Shown: positions 9,368-22,405 of the stretch, piece by piece
How positions within the stretch are numbered: position 1 is the first letter of the stretch
Layout of the letters: each line of letters starts with the position of its first letter
Assembly: GCA_905221605.1 (NCBI GenBank)
Contig: CAJNDS010002478.1
Span: 26,729-90,728, forward strand
DNA from: Symbiodinium natans
Lineage: Eukaryota > Sar > Dinophyceae > Suessiales > Symbiodiniaceae
Length of the DNA stretch: 64,000 nucleotides
Direction of reading: 5' to 3'
Made by a program: the position numbers and the translations under genes
The notes under the pieces: model-generated
Seen by the model: the letters and a program-made list of their open reading frames with translations, nothing else
Databases searched by the model: none
What the model was told of the DNA's origin: nothing

Positions 9368-12300
9368 CTGGGACTTGTGGATTCTTCTGGCCTTTTGGTG
9401 CCTTGGACAAAATTGAACACAGGTCTGTACGACTCAAGGGCTGAAAGTTTGGGGCTCAGGTTCAAACCAAATCACTTAACAACTAGGGCGTCACTTGTTC
9501 GCGGCCGCAGTCTGAAGCACTGCAGTTGCAAGTTTGTGCGAGTTTAGACTTGAATGCTTCTGGGCAGGGGACAGGGTTGCTCAGGATGTACTAGCTTTAC
9601 CCTAACCACAAATTCCACAACCTGCCCCCTCCTCCCGACTGCCGCCTGGTGGAAGATCCCTGCAGCCTGCGACGCCCGGGCCTTGAGATCCTGGCCAGAT
9701 TCGGCTCTCCGACATGGGCTGTGGCTGGACACAAGCACAAAGCTCAAGCACACAGCTTGACACACGAACACACCGCGCGTATGTTGCTCGCCCTGAACAT
9801 GACCCATGTGTGCCCTCAGGGTATGGCGTGCGGGCACCGGTGTGCTTGTTTGCATCAGACATGTGATGAAAGTAAGTTAAAGCATCCCACATGTGCCATA
9901 CTGTATCCTATCTAGCATAGTTAGAAGTTACATGCGCAGCTCTGGTACTTCTCCAAACACTTGGCAAGTCTGCAAGACCCTTGCCACTCAACACAGCTAC
10001 ATCTAAGAAGATATGCCACTTCCACAGAGATTCTAGTTGGATACATAGGCCATCTTGCTGGACGCTGAAAGCTGGAAGAAGCGATCGTTGAAGCCCTGAA
10101 AAACTGAAGCGTTCGATCTGACTAAGGGGATCTGACTGATGTTCATGCTGAAGGCGCATCAGCCTATATCTACATCAGAACTAAACGAGGCTTGGGAACG
10201 AGGCTTGGGAACATGTAAATCTAACAATTCTCCGCCCATGGTATTCACAGGCTTCGAAATCTCATGGAACACACTTGGCAGCTTTGAAGGACTATGAGTT
10301 CTTCACGGCACTTGGAGAATCGCTGTGGCACCTCAACCCTCAGCCCAAAACAGAGAACCAAAAAGTGGACTCACGCAACGTAAGCCCTGCAATCGGCTGC
10401 GGGAGATCGGAGGGTTCAGTTCTCAGTTGACGGTTTAGGACTTGGGACACCAGCACAGTCAAGAAAATGCCCTGCCTGCACCCACTTGTGCCTATGTTGG
10501 TGCAGGTGGAGGAACTTCATCTCGCTTGTCGACCTCAGAAACAGAGGACCAAGCATAAACAAGGGCACGAAGCTGACATGCAAAAGCAGGGACAACGGGA
10601 GAGAGGGAGGGAGGGAGGGAGGGAAATAAACAGGAATGACATCACCCTTGGCCCCTGCGCCAGGCCGAGGAGCACAAACATGGGTACGCAGGTACGTTTG
10701 TCTGGAAAGGGCGGGGGAAGCTTCGTAGCAGACGGTCCCAAAGAAGACATTGCTCAAATGAGCTCTTGGCTCTACTCCTTACGCAAGACCTCAAAGGACC
10801 CAACTGGGTAACTGTGAACTCCTGCAGAGAGTCATCATATCTCCCTTTTGCGCTTAACAACCGTCAACATAACGATCAAATATTCTTATTGGGAGGGGTT
10901 AGATTGAAATTTATCAGGGAATATAAGGTTGAAATCTTGCAATCATAACGCCCAAAAATAATGAATCCCTCCAAGAGATTTCATTGTTACCCCCGGTCCC
11001 ACTCTACCCCGCCCCGGATGCATGATCCGGTCGGACATCTCCGCATGTAAATACCACTTGACCAGCTAGGCCTGGGCACAATGACCTCGACAATTGACTT
11101 GATGCCACACTCAACGCCTTAACCTGAACCTCACCATCTCCTGGCCTCAAGTCTGGGAGGCTGTGGGGCAGGACCTGCCGGCGCAACGTAATCAGGGCTT
11201 GGCGGAGCACTTCGTGGCGGGCACTGCCACGGGCGTGAGGGAGCATAGAACAAGGAAAAGAACCCCCGGGCCCAGAAGCCCCGAGACCCGAAATCCAAAA
11301 GCCGAAACCTGCAAGCCTAAACCTGGAAGGGAGACGGCAAGGGTGTGTGGCATCGGATGGGCTCGTCTAGGACTGCAAAGATTCCAGGAGGCAAGGGTCT
11401 AAGTCTTGATGGCTTCTGCGTGGATGTGTGACTACAGGTTTGATACCCTCGGCAGAGAACTACGAGGAAGGAAGGCAGGCTTTACCATGTTGGCTGTAGT
11501 TCGCCGCGGTTGAAGCAGGTAAGACCATATTCCTCATCCGGAGCCGAAAGGACGGAACAATGTTGGGGGCGAGATTATCCGGCATTCACAAGAAGCCCGG
11601 CTGGTGAGCCCGAAGCCCGAACAAACACTAAAACTTCAAGCTCAAAACTCTCAACAATACTTCTACAGTAAACTCTCGACCCCACGGACTCTGAAGCTTT
11701 AACTCAGCTCCACACCCCAGACTGAAAAGCCTGAGGTAAGCTTAAAGCTGAAAATCTCAGCAATATAGGAACAAAAAGTTTCCATGTAAGCACCTGGGAC
11801 CCCAAAAAGACAAAGCCTAACTCTCCCAAACTACAAGCCGAAGCTGCACTGACATGCCTCCCAAACCAAACCGTCCCTTTGCAACCCTCCCAAACCTAAA
11901 CCCCGAGATGTAAGTCCACACCCCTGCAGGGCCCGCCAGGCGCCCCATCCTCCTGTGGCGTACTGCTGCTTAGTCAGGAAGGATTTGGTGGCCATTTTTA
12001 GAGTTTTGTGGATTCAGGTTTGGGCCTTGGAGTCTAAGGTTCAGGGTTTTGAGGTAGGGCGAAGGAAGAAACGCGTTATAGAGATGACTTACGGGCATAT
12101 GTAGGGACTGCTATGGGCATCCATTCTTCCACTCCCCACTTACCCGAAGGCAAAGTTCAACCTTGGCGATGGCGATGGACGCGATACAGTTTCAGGTTTG
12201 GGGTTTATAGAGTATAGGGTTGGGTCACTGATGTGCACAGGCTTTTGGCTCCCCGTGCGAGGAGGGACTATGCATATCGAAGATGTCTGCTCTAAACCCT

Positions 12301-12638
12301 AAACCCTAAACAGCTGGGGAAGCTCTAGGAGCACCATGTTGGAGGAATGCCCCTTTTGAGAATTGACGCAAAACATGAAGTGGAACAATCTAGAGGAGAA
12401 CTCACATTGTATTCAATTGCATCGAGGCCATTCGAACTTGCCAATCTATGTGTGTACCCATAGAATCCTAGATGGCAAACTTGGATTGACAACCAACGAG
12501 ACTTTACGACTCCGTGCTTGACGACCCCATAGCAGGTGCCGCACTTTACGGGCCCACTGGCCTGCAAGCTCCCGGCCCCTCGCCCACCTCTAGGACAACG
12601 AGCGTAATGGCCGCGCCGCAGCCTGGAGGAACCTTCAC
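9368..12638. other. Long non-coding region
   Basis: No recognisable gene. It contains a short (GGGA)n tract at about 10603-10625, many 'AACCCTAAAC'-like phrases typical of degenerate telomere-like DNA, and a clearer CCCTAAA run at 12293-12311. Upstream exons of the kinase may lie at 9.4-9.9 kb on the minus strand but nothing decisive is seen. Confidence 0.4.
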
Positions 12639-12728
12639 CTGGCGCCACGGAGCACTCAGCAGTTGTGGGGGCATGTTCGAGGTTGTCTCGGCCATAAAGG
12701 CATCAATCGGGTTTTCTCGGACTTGGGG
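12639..12728 (-). CDS. Possible 90-base exon of unknown protein
   Basis: A segment bounded by 'GCGCGCAG' upstream and 'CGCCAG|GTGAAGG' downstream, exactly 30 codons long and open in phase 0, encoding 'PQVRENPIDAFMAETTSNMP' followed by 'PQLLSAPWRQ'. Splice signals and a whole number of codons support an exon, but no neighbouring exon could be recognised and the protein is unknown to me. It may be chance. Confidence 0.25.
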
Positions 12729-14835
12729 CTGCGCGCAAGTAAGTGAACCCATCGATGCTTCCACACTCCCAGGCTGCCAAGCAGGTTGCTACAGAAACAT
12801 GGGCGTTGCAGCTTCCATGCGAGGATTTCAATCAGCGGGACAGCTTGTTTTTTCGAGAGAGCCCATACCCCTTTGAAGGGATTCTATCCAAGGCGGGAAG
12901 TACGAAGCCTTGCGTTGCGGTCCACTACTACGGAGTGAGTACTAAGCGCATCTTGAATGCCCAAAAACACACCCTCCGGGACACATTCAACCGCTCTAGC
13001 GAAAGTGCATTTGAGGCTTTTTGAGAAAGTAATCCCTAAGCACCCCTTAGCCAATACTGTGTCATGCGCTCAACCCTGAAATCGGTTGCCTCCGCGCACG
13101 ACACAAAAGAGAACAACGGAAAGAACGAACGTCCTTTGGTTTAGGAGTTGCTACTATGCTACATCCTATTGTGACTGCATATGTTGCCTCTTACTCTCCT
13201 TGGGCCTGAAATAGCAACAAGGGGAAGACATGATTGCATGCACAACTAGTCTGCACACACTGACGGGGAAGGTGGATCTACACTTACATAAGCTCTGACA
13301 AGCGCAAAGCTTCTCAAACCTGAGAGTCATCGAACTTGCCATTCTTCAATTCGCCAACGAACTTTTGCAAGCTGTCTACGGCATGTCTCTTCGTGGCCTA
13401 AGCCAGTAGAGTGGACTCGTAAGTTGCAACCTTATGGTTCTCAACCCCAAGTCCTGGTAGGTGTCTTGAGGGCGCCAAGCCCAAGGTAAGAAAACCCAAG
13501 GTTTCCTTGCATTTTTTGACTTTCACACTGCGTGTGCATGCTTCGATGACCATCGCAACTTTGGACTTTGCGCCCTGACGAGTTTAGGGTGAGGTTGCCG
13601 AGGCTTCGAGATACGTGCAGCGCCCTTCCCCCCGCAAACCCTCTATGAACACGGTCGGCCTCCCTGGTCTTGCCGGCATGCCTGGGCTGCTAGGGTCCTG
13701 AAAACAACCTACTACCACGGTGCTGATGACTTGCCTAAGCATCCCCAGCTTTTGCAACACAGACGCAAGCCGCCCCAGGATTGAGGGCAATTTTCCAAGG
13801 CGGCCCTGAGAAAGCCTGGGCCCTACCTATCCATGAGTCCCTCCTCCTACCCTCCTGGAAACTAGCATGTAGCATGGAAACCCAAACAAAGCCCTATAAA
13901 GGCTACCGTCCCATGTACTCCTATGGACATTATGCGGGCTTTTGCAAAAAATATGAAACCCACTCTTCCGAAGGGGCTAGATGGGTTTCCATGCTGGTTT
14001 TGGGCGAGCTTACGCAAACACGCGCCCCAAACCAAGGAATGGTTTTCATCAGAAAGACTCACTAAAGGGATCCAAACTCCCCTGGACTCCGCGGATGCTG
14101 AGCTCAACCGACTATCCAATGTGCCTACGTGAGCTGGTAGTCCCAACTCCTTCTTCCCCTTCACTAAGCCGTCTAGTAGGTAACCATCTCTCAAAATCCA
14201 CCATCTTGACACCCAGTCTGGCCCTAGAAATTCATCCACAGAACTGCTAAACACCCCCAAATCACATCCGAGAAACTGCACTTCGAAGATGTCACCTGGC
14301 TTTGCATGTTGCGATGAGGTTTGATGGTGCGGGTTTCCAACAACTTGGCGGTCCCGTACTTGGGCCAAGGCAGGTGTTGGGTCACCAGAACATCGGACTA
14401 GCCGTGGTACTCTCTCTTTATACCCTTGCGTCTATCAACTTCAACATGAAGACGCATCAGCATCTCTCAAAAGAGGGGCTTTCTACAGCACATCCTCACG
14501 TACCAAGATCTGTTTTTGGGGACCCTGTATAAAGAGACAACCTTAGATTTTACGCAGCATCCATATGACCCAAACCCTGAAACATAAACCGTAATCCCCA
14601 GAACACGATCCCCAAGCCCTAGCCCCTGAATCCTGAACCCCTTGTCGCACGAAGCCCAAAGCCCCGAAACCCGAAATTCTGAAACACTCTGAAAGGCCCC
14701 CCCACCTGGCTCCAGCCCATTTGGGATGGCAACTTGAATCTCCATGCTTCTGCAGCCTTTCATGTGAACCAACCAAAGTGCTATTATTCGCAGAACATGC
14801 CACGGCCACAAGCACCAGTACCAGCACTAGCAGAG
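12729..14835. other. Non-coding region
   Basis: Nothing assignable. A frame of 168 codons on the minus strand (13862-14368) has no ATG at its start and no recognisable domain, so I do not call it. The last 300 bases have the 'CCCGAAACCC' style of degenerate telomere-like repeats. Confidence 0.4.
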
Positions 14836-14980
14836 AAGGACGACGACGACGACGACGACGACGACCAAAACCACCACCGCCACCACCGCCACCACCGCCA
14901 CCGCCGCCGCCACCGCCGCCACCGCCACCATCGCCACCATCGCCACCACCACCACCACCACCACCACCAGCACTACCACC
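14836..14980. repeat. Trinucleotide microsatellite (GAC)n then (CCACCGCCA)n
   Basis: About eight GAC units followed by ~100 bases of CAC/CGC triplets. It yields poly-Asp, poly-Pro, poly-His or poly-Gly frames on both strands that should not be called genes. Confidence 0.95.
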
Positions 14981-14996
14981 GCAAAAAGACTTATCC

Positions 14997-15870
14997 TGCA
15001 CCCTGCATACGATCAAGAACGATTTGCCGCTTCATTCTCGCAGGGTCAAGAGCATTCATGTCACCGCATTCGTCTTCGTTGGAGCCCGCAGTGAACGAAT
15101 TCCCGCTTGTTGGCGACTGTTTGTTTGGGAATGCTTGTTATTTCGAAGCGAGGGTGCTTGTAGGCGAATGCTTGTTGGCGAGTGGCTTCTGTCACGTGCT
15201 CGTTGGTGAATGCTTGTCGAAGAATGCTTGATGGGGCATATTTGGGAATGCTTGTTAGGGAAGGTGAACGCTTGTTGCCAAAAGTTTGCTGGCGAGAGTG
15301 CTTGTTGAGACTCATGTTTGCTGGGGAATGCATTGGGGAACGCGTGTTGGGAAGTGCATGTTGGGGAATGCTTGTTGCGAAAAGCTTAGGAATGAAATAC
15401 AAATCCCGACAGCAAAAAGCTTGAACTCTTCGCAACATGCCATGATGCTGTCGATCCGGGGGCACTTAGGTCTCACGTAAGCCTTGGTTCCAGCTGTCAA
15501 TAGGATCTCTAGACGTCAACTTTTCAAGTCTTATCGAGCTTTGCACAACAGCAAGAACAGGAAAGTATCGCATGTCATTGCTTGGTGACGATCTGAGGAA
15601 GTCACGCCGAGGATGCAGCTGCAGGCCCAAAATTCCGCGTTGCAGGGAGTTGGCGGTGTTTGTTTCAGAAGGCCTCTGCAGGCTGCTGCAAAGCTTTCAG
15701 TTCTTAAAATTCAGAGCGGCGGGGGAGGGGGAGGGGGAGGGGAGGTTCGGTTTCGGGTTTCGGGATTCGCACAGCACCTGGCCCTTGAGCCAAGCAGACT
15801 CATCAGTTCAGATGCACGCTTTGAGGGCATTGAAATGCAGTCGATGTGCTTAGGCATTGCGGGTGTATTG
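14997..15870. repeat. Segmental duplication, copy 1
   Basis: Paralogous to 21222-22405: shared strings include 'CATTCATGTCACCGCA', 'GCTTGTTGGCGAC', 'AACATGCCATGATGCTGT' and 'GCACCTGGCCCTTGAGCCAA', in the same order. This copy has a GGGGGA run at 15718-15744 where copy 2 has other sequence, and it lacks the ~370-bp J-domain insert of copy 2. Confidence 0.88.
15110..15385. repeat. Minisatellite, 'GGAATGCTTGTTGGxGA' type
   Basis: Imperfect units of 13-20 bases built on GAATGCTTGTTG, inside segmental duplication copy 1; the same array recurs at 21325-21575. Confidence 0.85.
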
Positions 15871-18800
15871 GGGGAATGCCTACGGTGCGGAGGCTATATC
15901 ATTAGGGAATGCCTTGATAAGGTATTATGGCAATTCTTCAAGAAATAGAGCTCTGGTCAAATATATCTGCGAACAGATGCCATTGCTACATGGACATGTC
16001 GATTCCTGGCGCTCCGAGGAGATTGGCCAGGCCAGGTATTGATCCAGGATTTGGGGGTTTAGGAACATGGCAGCTCTCAAACATCGCAGGCCCCTCCAAG
16101 AACACTTTTTGCTCATGGGAGGCGGCTCAGCTTTGGCCGACCTTGTCAGCTAGGGCCCGGCAAACAGCACGGGCGCTGACAAAGAAGGGGCTTCGAGCGT
16201 TTTCGAGTTTAATCTATTACCACGACACATGCGGCTCAACCCTCAGGCCCCCAAACGCCCAAGCCCCGAGTCTTGTGGCGCTCACAGCAAGGTAGCTGAC
16301 CTGGGAAGGTATGGGACTCCGGGCTCCCCGAAACTGGCGAACAGGGGATTGCGACAGCACTGTTTCCTTGAGGGATTTGAAGGGTTTGAGTCATGTTGAT
16401 GTGAAGGGGAGATCCACGTTAGGGCAGGAATAATGGGAGAGGTTGCGACTTAGAGTGTTCTTTTGGTTTAGGGTTTGGGGCGACTGCGTTTCAGGGAGTG
16501 CCTGTCGACTTTTTCAGGGTAGGGGTTTAGCAGCTTAGACGCAGAAAAACGGGACCAAAAACAGGGGGGCCAGGAACCAGCCAGCTGGGCTGGAGGATGG
16601 TGGGGCTAAGGCGACAAGCTTCTGCCTGCACATGGGAATGAAGGGATGAAGGGTGCTGCAACGTGGCTGCCAGTAGCATACCGCCCCCCCAAACAAAAAG
16701 GAATCAAAATAGAAAACATTGCCAACCTCTATCAATATTTCCTTTTCGGCTCTTTACAGCCCCAGCCAACCTGAAGCCCGAATGAAATAGCCGCAGCAAT
16801 GAAACAACGCTAAACCTTGAACCCTAGTACCCTGATACCCCGAACCCAATGAGGAAGACTTTAAGTTCTTCAGGTGCACCTGATTGGCTTCTCTGGCCAG
16901 TTGTCAGATCACTCCCTCAACCCTGAGCCTGAGCCCATAAGTGCCCCAAACAAAACTTCTCCGCCTGGTGAAGCAGCAAGTGAACCTTCAGAAGATGTTG
17001 CGCATTACGGCCCATGAGGAGTTTGGGTTCACTGTAGGGCGGGGTACGAAGCGCCCACAACCACAAGTCGTTTGGTTTCTTCGGCTTTGGAGTTTGAGAC
17101 CAGCGGTTGCTAGGGTCATGCGAGCCGTTGTCTTGGAGTTGCCAACTTCTTCGTGGCATCTCAGGCTGGGGTGGGGTTTCGCAACTCCTGAGGCACTTGC
17201 GGGCCTGCCGTTAAGCACGACTTGCCTGACCATGGAAATCATGCCAGCACAGCTCCCCAAGCGAAACCACCAACTGTTGCCACAGGCCGATACTCCGCGG
17301 CCGAATTCTGTCGAAGGAATTGCAGGAGCGTGCAGGTCAATATGCTGTAGTATCCTTTGCGCACTTGAGCGCAAAGCTGATTGAAAGGTTCGACTTCAGG
17401 GGTTTTACCCTTTAGCCCCAAAACCTAAGCCATGAAGTCTGCCGAGAAACCAGGTCCACATCGAAGCCTCCTGTGCAGCTGGGGATTTCGCGGAGTCCTA
17501 TGCTGCAATCTTTCCCGTTGCTGTAGCTCCTGTTCGGACACTTCTGTTCTTTGTAAGCCTCAAACAGTGTGTCAGACATGCTCCTCTTTTTGAACTTAGC
17601 ATAAGAACCACTGCTACTGGCTTTCCTAACGGGAGCTGGCGCAAAGCCTTTGAACCCTGAAGTCTGCAACGTCACCTGAAGGCCTCGAACCTGGGATGGC
17701 GCAGAATCCGTGAAACGCTTTGAGACGTGTCAACGAAAAATTGCAGAAACAAGAAAAATAAATCCTACTAACCCTACCACTCCCAATCTAGCCTCCGTGG
17801 GAATGTCCCAGGGCCGCACGCGCTGAGCGGTCCCCTGGTACGCAAAGGTACGAAGGGCCAAATGCTTGTGCCTGGTATAGATACTTGGAGGTTCATGGGT
17901 AGCTATAGATAGGGTTATAAGTACCCCAAATCGGGCTATAACTATAGTTCCCAGATATATTTACCCATGAACCAAGTTCGCTTTAGGAACCAAGCGGGAA
18001 TCGGGACAAATAGCGCACGTGCCGAGGCGCTTTCAACAAGAAAGGATCCCCAACGTTCAAGGTGTAGTGTCATGTAGGAGGGGGGGAGGGCTGGGGGCCG
18101 GGGGGGGGGGGTGGGGGGGGGGGGTGCGGGGGGGGTGCGGGGGGGGTTGGGTTCTGGTGCACAAAAAAGTTGGGTTTGCGGCCCGAGCACACCCGAGTTC
18201 TCAGCCCGAAAACCAACAAGAGACAAATTTGACACTGCTCGACCAACATGAGTGCTGTCCGTGCTTGTTCTGAATGTATCCTGAAGGTGCAGGTTTTAAT
18301 TGCTTGCAGGAACTGTGATGTTGCCCGGCGCTTTAATTCGGTGGTCGGCGGCCACTGGCCAAAGGTGACATTCGGCCACTGGCCAGGGGAAGGCGGGAGG
18401 GGAACTCACGAAATGTCTGGGAGGAATGATGCTCAGTAACGCCGTCTATCCGGATTTAAGTGTGGCAACGAGCAACGCCGGGCAGGGTGGAGAACAACAG
18501 TTGCTTGACCACACGCGGCTCCCTGCCAGTAATGATCTTTCACCACTGTTTGGGTCTACGCCGACAACATTGGTCCCCGCCACTGGCATACAGGAACTCC
18601 GGCCACGCGCCTTTGCTGTTTTGGTGTTTCAGTTTTCTGACGAATGTCGGGGTTTAAGGACCCAGGGGTTGACGACTTTCTAGACAAAATTCGCCTCGGC
18701 CTCGGAATTTGGGCCTGTCAAGTGTTGCATTTGAAGCTGCCTTACTTTTAGGGTCTAAGGGTTGCCGGGCATCAGACCAAGCCCAAGGATGAGGGGGAGT

Positions 18801-21221
18801 CTTTAACGGATCATGAGACCCCCCAATGCAACCCTCCGACCCCTATAACATAGCCACTATCCTCTCACTTGACACTCTCCCTCCATTGAAAACATGAAGA
18901 ACCCATAGTGCCCTTACACTTGGCGCCTATACTGACGCACATCATCCACACTATAACCCCCTAGAGTAGAGATTGCTGCTGGCTTTCATCCCCAGGGCAA
19001 TTGCCTCTCGCAGCTGGCACTCCGGAGCTGCCACGCGTGCTCGCCTTTCTTCCTGCAGCAGTCCTCTACGATCCTCTACGCCTTGACCTAGGGACCTAGG
19101 GGCCTGCTCGGCACGAAGCAATGTGGCCAGAGCAGCAAAAACAAAGTTCTGTTTGGTCGTGTTTGGTCGGAGCTGCAACAGACACGCAATGGGCACACGC
19201 TTTGTAGTCAAAATCCACGTCTGTTGTCTGTTGGGGCCGCAGGACCCCCCACTTCCAAAAACAATGATGGGTTTGTGGAAAGGGTTCAAAGGCTTTCTGC
19301 AGCAATTCCTCTTGATCGCATATGTTCTTGAACGCAGGCTGGTTGGACCCACGGGCATGCGCGGCATGATCACTACGGCAACGACTGCTTGTGAGCTTCC
19401 TGGCGTGGCTCTTTTCATTCACGTTTCATTCCCTCCAAACGACAAACAAAAGAAATGCGTGCATCTGGTTAAAAGTGCAGAGTGCAGAAACGATCTCGAT
19501 AAAAAAAAATCAACGGTCTTTTTGTCCTTTCCCGCGCTTCCCTGGGAGTGGGGCTGTGGCCCAAAGCAAGCGCTCTCCTAAGCCCAGCGAGAGCCGACGG
19601 GCGAAGAATCTGATAAAAACCCTCCTTGCTCTGAGCGTTGGAAATTCAAAGAGCTGACACGCCCAGGCCTTTCCAGGACACGTCGAGACCGAAGCATCTA
19701 AGAAGTGCCGGGCCCCAACTTTCGATCGCTGGACGCAGAATATGCTCTTCACAAAGACATGGGGGCGACTGTAAGGGCAATCGTTTGTTTGTGACTTTGG
19801 CCCTGAAGACGGGTGTACGACTACATACGACTGCTAGGGCTAGGGTGATCTCCCAAAGTCACGTGAAAGCGGACACTCCACATAGCACGTGGGGGGAGGC
19901 ATGGCAGGACATGCTTCAAGTAACTGCAGCTCCATAAACAAAACCTATCAAACTGCTAGCCGCTGATGAAACTCTCGGGGCCTCTGCCTTCTTTGCCATG
20001 ACGGCGGCTTTGAGAATGTACCTGTACTTGGCCTGCGACATGATGTTGGTTGCACATGGGACAGGTTGCACACTAGCAATATGTAGTTATACCAAAACCA
20101 TCATGCGCCACCACTTCTCCACCAATGCTATAACCAAGCGTTATGTTAAGATTGTGGTATGCTGGTGTCCGAATTTGCACATTGCAAGCTTGTTGCACAT
20201 ATCTTATGTGCCTTCCTCCAATCCAAGGTGCCCCGTTGCTGGAAGTGAACTCAACGCACCGAGATGCAGGATACTGAAACTTCCCGGTGGAAAGTCCTGA
20301 CAGTCTCGGTACAAAGACTCCTCTTCGTCACCTGGATTACCCCCCCCACCTAACCGGCGCTGAAACTTGACCATACCTGGAAAGTCGCGCTATCCCCGCC
20401 CCGTCAAAGCGGAACACTGAAAAAGGCCTACCATGCCTGTTTCCTTCACGACCTGCTGAGACTCTATCTGATTCCTAGAACTCTCGACATCCTGAAGGCT
20501 GGAAGAAGGCGTAAGTGCGCAACGCGACAAGAGAAGCCTTGAACCTTCACAACTCCGTGCCCGCCCCAACCTTGTCAGCTTCGCAAGCACGTGCCTGCCG
20601 AGGGGGGCGATGGAGGTCACTATTTTGCTGCCGGTTCAGAAGAACGACGCTCGGGGAATACGAAACAAATAACTTGACAGTGCAAATGTTGGGCGGAAGG
20701 GCTGGTCTACGGCCGTGGACTCGTGGCAGGACAAGGTGTGCACTAGAAGCCACTGCCAACCTAGTCGGCCCTTACAATGTGGATTGGGCCCTTTCATGTT
20801 TGAGGTCTTGAACTGCAGTTGAACTTCGCTGCGGCAAGCCAAGCCCCCTGAAGCAGCAATCAGACCAGGGCAACCACCTAGCTTTACAGCGGCGCGTGTT
20901 CGCCAGCATCCTAAGTCGCTAGTGGGCTGAGAACTCAAGCAAGGTTTAAGATTTGGGGATCATGTTGAACTCTGTTGGCCTCCGCTTCCGGGAGCAGCTG
21001 CTCGTAAGCCTGCACTTGATGGTATGCGCAGGCAAGGCCTGAAGCGCTACCTTCCCCCCCCCAACAGGTTGCCGTGGTCACTTCTGTCAAACACCTGGCC
21101 GAGAACGGGCCTGGACCAGCTTTTTGAAGTGCTCTGCAGCTTCGACCTTGCCGAACTCAGGCCCACAGATGCCGCGCATGTATAACATGCAAAAACCCCG
21201 TTCCTGCCCCCTACATCAGCC
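15871..21221. other. Long non-coding region
   Basis: About 5.3 kb with no recognisable protein, only short frames on both strands. It contains a G-run tract at 18078-18150 and degenerate telomere-like phrases near 16.8 and 18.7 kb. Confidence 0.4.
18078..18150. repeat. G-rich homopolymer tract
   Basis: Runs of 5 to 12 G broken by single T or GTGC, on the plus strand; a possible G-quadruplex former and a likely place for assembly error. Confidence 0.9.
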
Positions 21222-22405
21222 CTACATACGATCAAGAACAATCTACTGCTTCATTCTGGCAGGGTCGAAACCATTCATGTCACCGCACTCGTCTTCGTAG
21301 GAGCCCGTAGTGAACGCATCGCGCTTGTTGGCGACCGTTTGTTTGGGAATGCTTGTTATTTCCGGGGCGAGAATGCTTGTAGGTGAATGCTTGTTGGCGA
21401 GGGGTTTGTGCCGTGTGCTTGTTGGTGAATGCTTGCTTGATGGGGCATGTTTGGGAATGCTTGTTAGGGAAGGTGAATGCTGGCGAGAGTGCTTGTTGAG
21501 ACTCATGTTTGCTGGGGAATGCATTGGGAAACGCGTGTTGGGAAGTGCGTGCTGGGGAATGCTTGTTGCGAAAAGCTTTGGAATGAAATACAAATCCCGA
21601 CAGCAAAAGCTTGAACTCTTCGCAACATGCCATGATGCTGTAGATCCGGGGGCGCTTAGGTCTCACTCATGCCCTTGGTCGCGATGCTACATGTGCTGGT
21701 ACCAAGCCTGGTTGTTCAGGCACTTGTCGGGATGGCACTTGAGGGCTTCCTCCACGATGAGAAAAGTGACGGAGCAGCAAAAAACCAACGCTTATGCATC
21801 CCCAACTCAGTTTACCAAGGTAGAAAAAGCTGTGCAAGCCCATGTGCTGGTACACAGATTGCTTTCATGCCGAGGACAAAATGGGGATACTCAGGCCGCT
21901 GCCGATCGTAGTTCTGCTTTTGCTCTACGCTCCGGCAAATCGTAGTAATAGTGGCACCCTTCAACCTTGAAGTCACTGTCCTTGCGGTACGCCTTCTTGA
22001 CTTCATCCGGCGTTGCTTGGCGCGAGACCTTCAGGCTCTGGCTGTCAATAGGATCTTTAGACTTCTATTCTGCAAGGTTTATCGAGCTTTGAACAACAGC
22101 AAGAACAGGAAAGCATCACATGTCACTGCTTGGTGACGATCTGAGGAAGTCACGCCGAGGATGACGTGAGGGTTGGCACCCATGGTCGGAGGCAGCTGCA
22201 GGCCGTGTTGGCGGGAGTTGGCGGTGTTTGTTTCACAAGGCCTCTGTAGGCTGCTGCAAAGCTTTCAGTTCTTGAACTCAGAGCGGTCCCAAAACTCGGC
22301 TCTGCCTACATCCGGATGTCGGGGGGAGGGTTTCGGTTTCGGGTTTCGGGATCCGCACAGCACCTGGCCCTTGAGCCAAGCAGACTCATCAGTTCAGATG
22401 GCATG
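21222..22405. repeat. Segmental duplication, copy 2
   Basis: Second copy of the block at 14997-15870, same orientation. It holds a shorter version of the GAATGCTTGTTG minisatellite (21325-21575) and carries an extra segment at about 21668-22040 that contains J-domain exons, exactly where copy 1 reads 'TCTCAC...CTGTCAATAGG' almost directly. Confidence 0.88.
21687..22037 (-). CDS. DnaJ-like J-domain fragment, two exons with a GA-AG intron
   Basis: Exon 1 (21981-22037) follows 'GACAGCCAG' and encodes 'SLKVSRQATPDEVKKAYRK', the J-domain helix I/II pattern 'LGVSxxATxxEIKKAYRK'. Exon 2 (21687-21749) encodes 'EALKCHPDKCLNNQAWYQHM' and then TAG; it has the HPD tripeptide that stimulates Hsp70 ATPase. 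Joined, they read 'AYRKEALKCHPDK', exactly the expected helix II to loop transition. The 231-base intron (21750-21980) starts GACAG and ends GTGGAG, so GA-AG with a repeated AG|G at both ends, a known dinoflagellate border type. Helix I's start ('YYxxLGV') is missing and the protein stops soon after HPD, so it is a fragment or a gene with more exons. No Hsp40 class can be given. Confidence 0.65.

Noticed and set aside
13862-14368. 168-codon minus-strand frame
   Set aside because: No ATG start, no domain, no splice context; probably chance.
14721-15231. Poly-Pro, poly-His, poly-Gly and poly-Asp frames
   Set aside because: Produced by the trinucleotide microsatellite at 14836-14980 on both strands.
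15061-15465. Minus-strand frame rich in 'NKHSP' words, and its counterpart at 21243-21666
   Set aside because: Translation of the GAATGCTTGTTG minisatellite.
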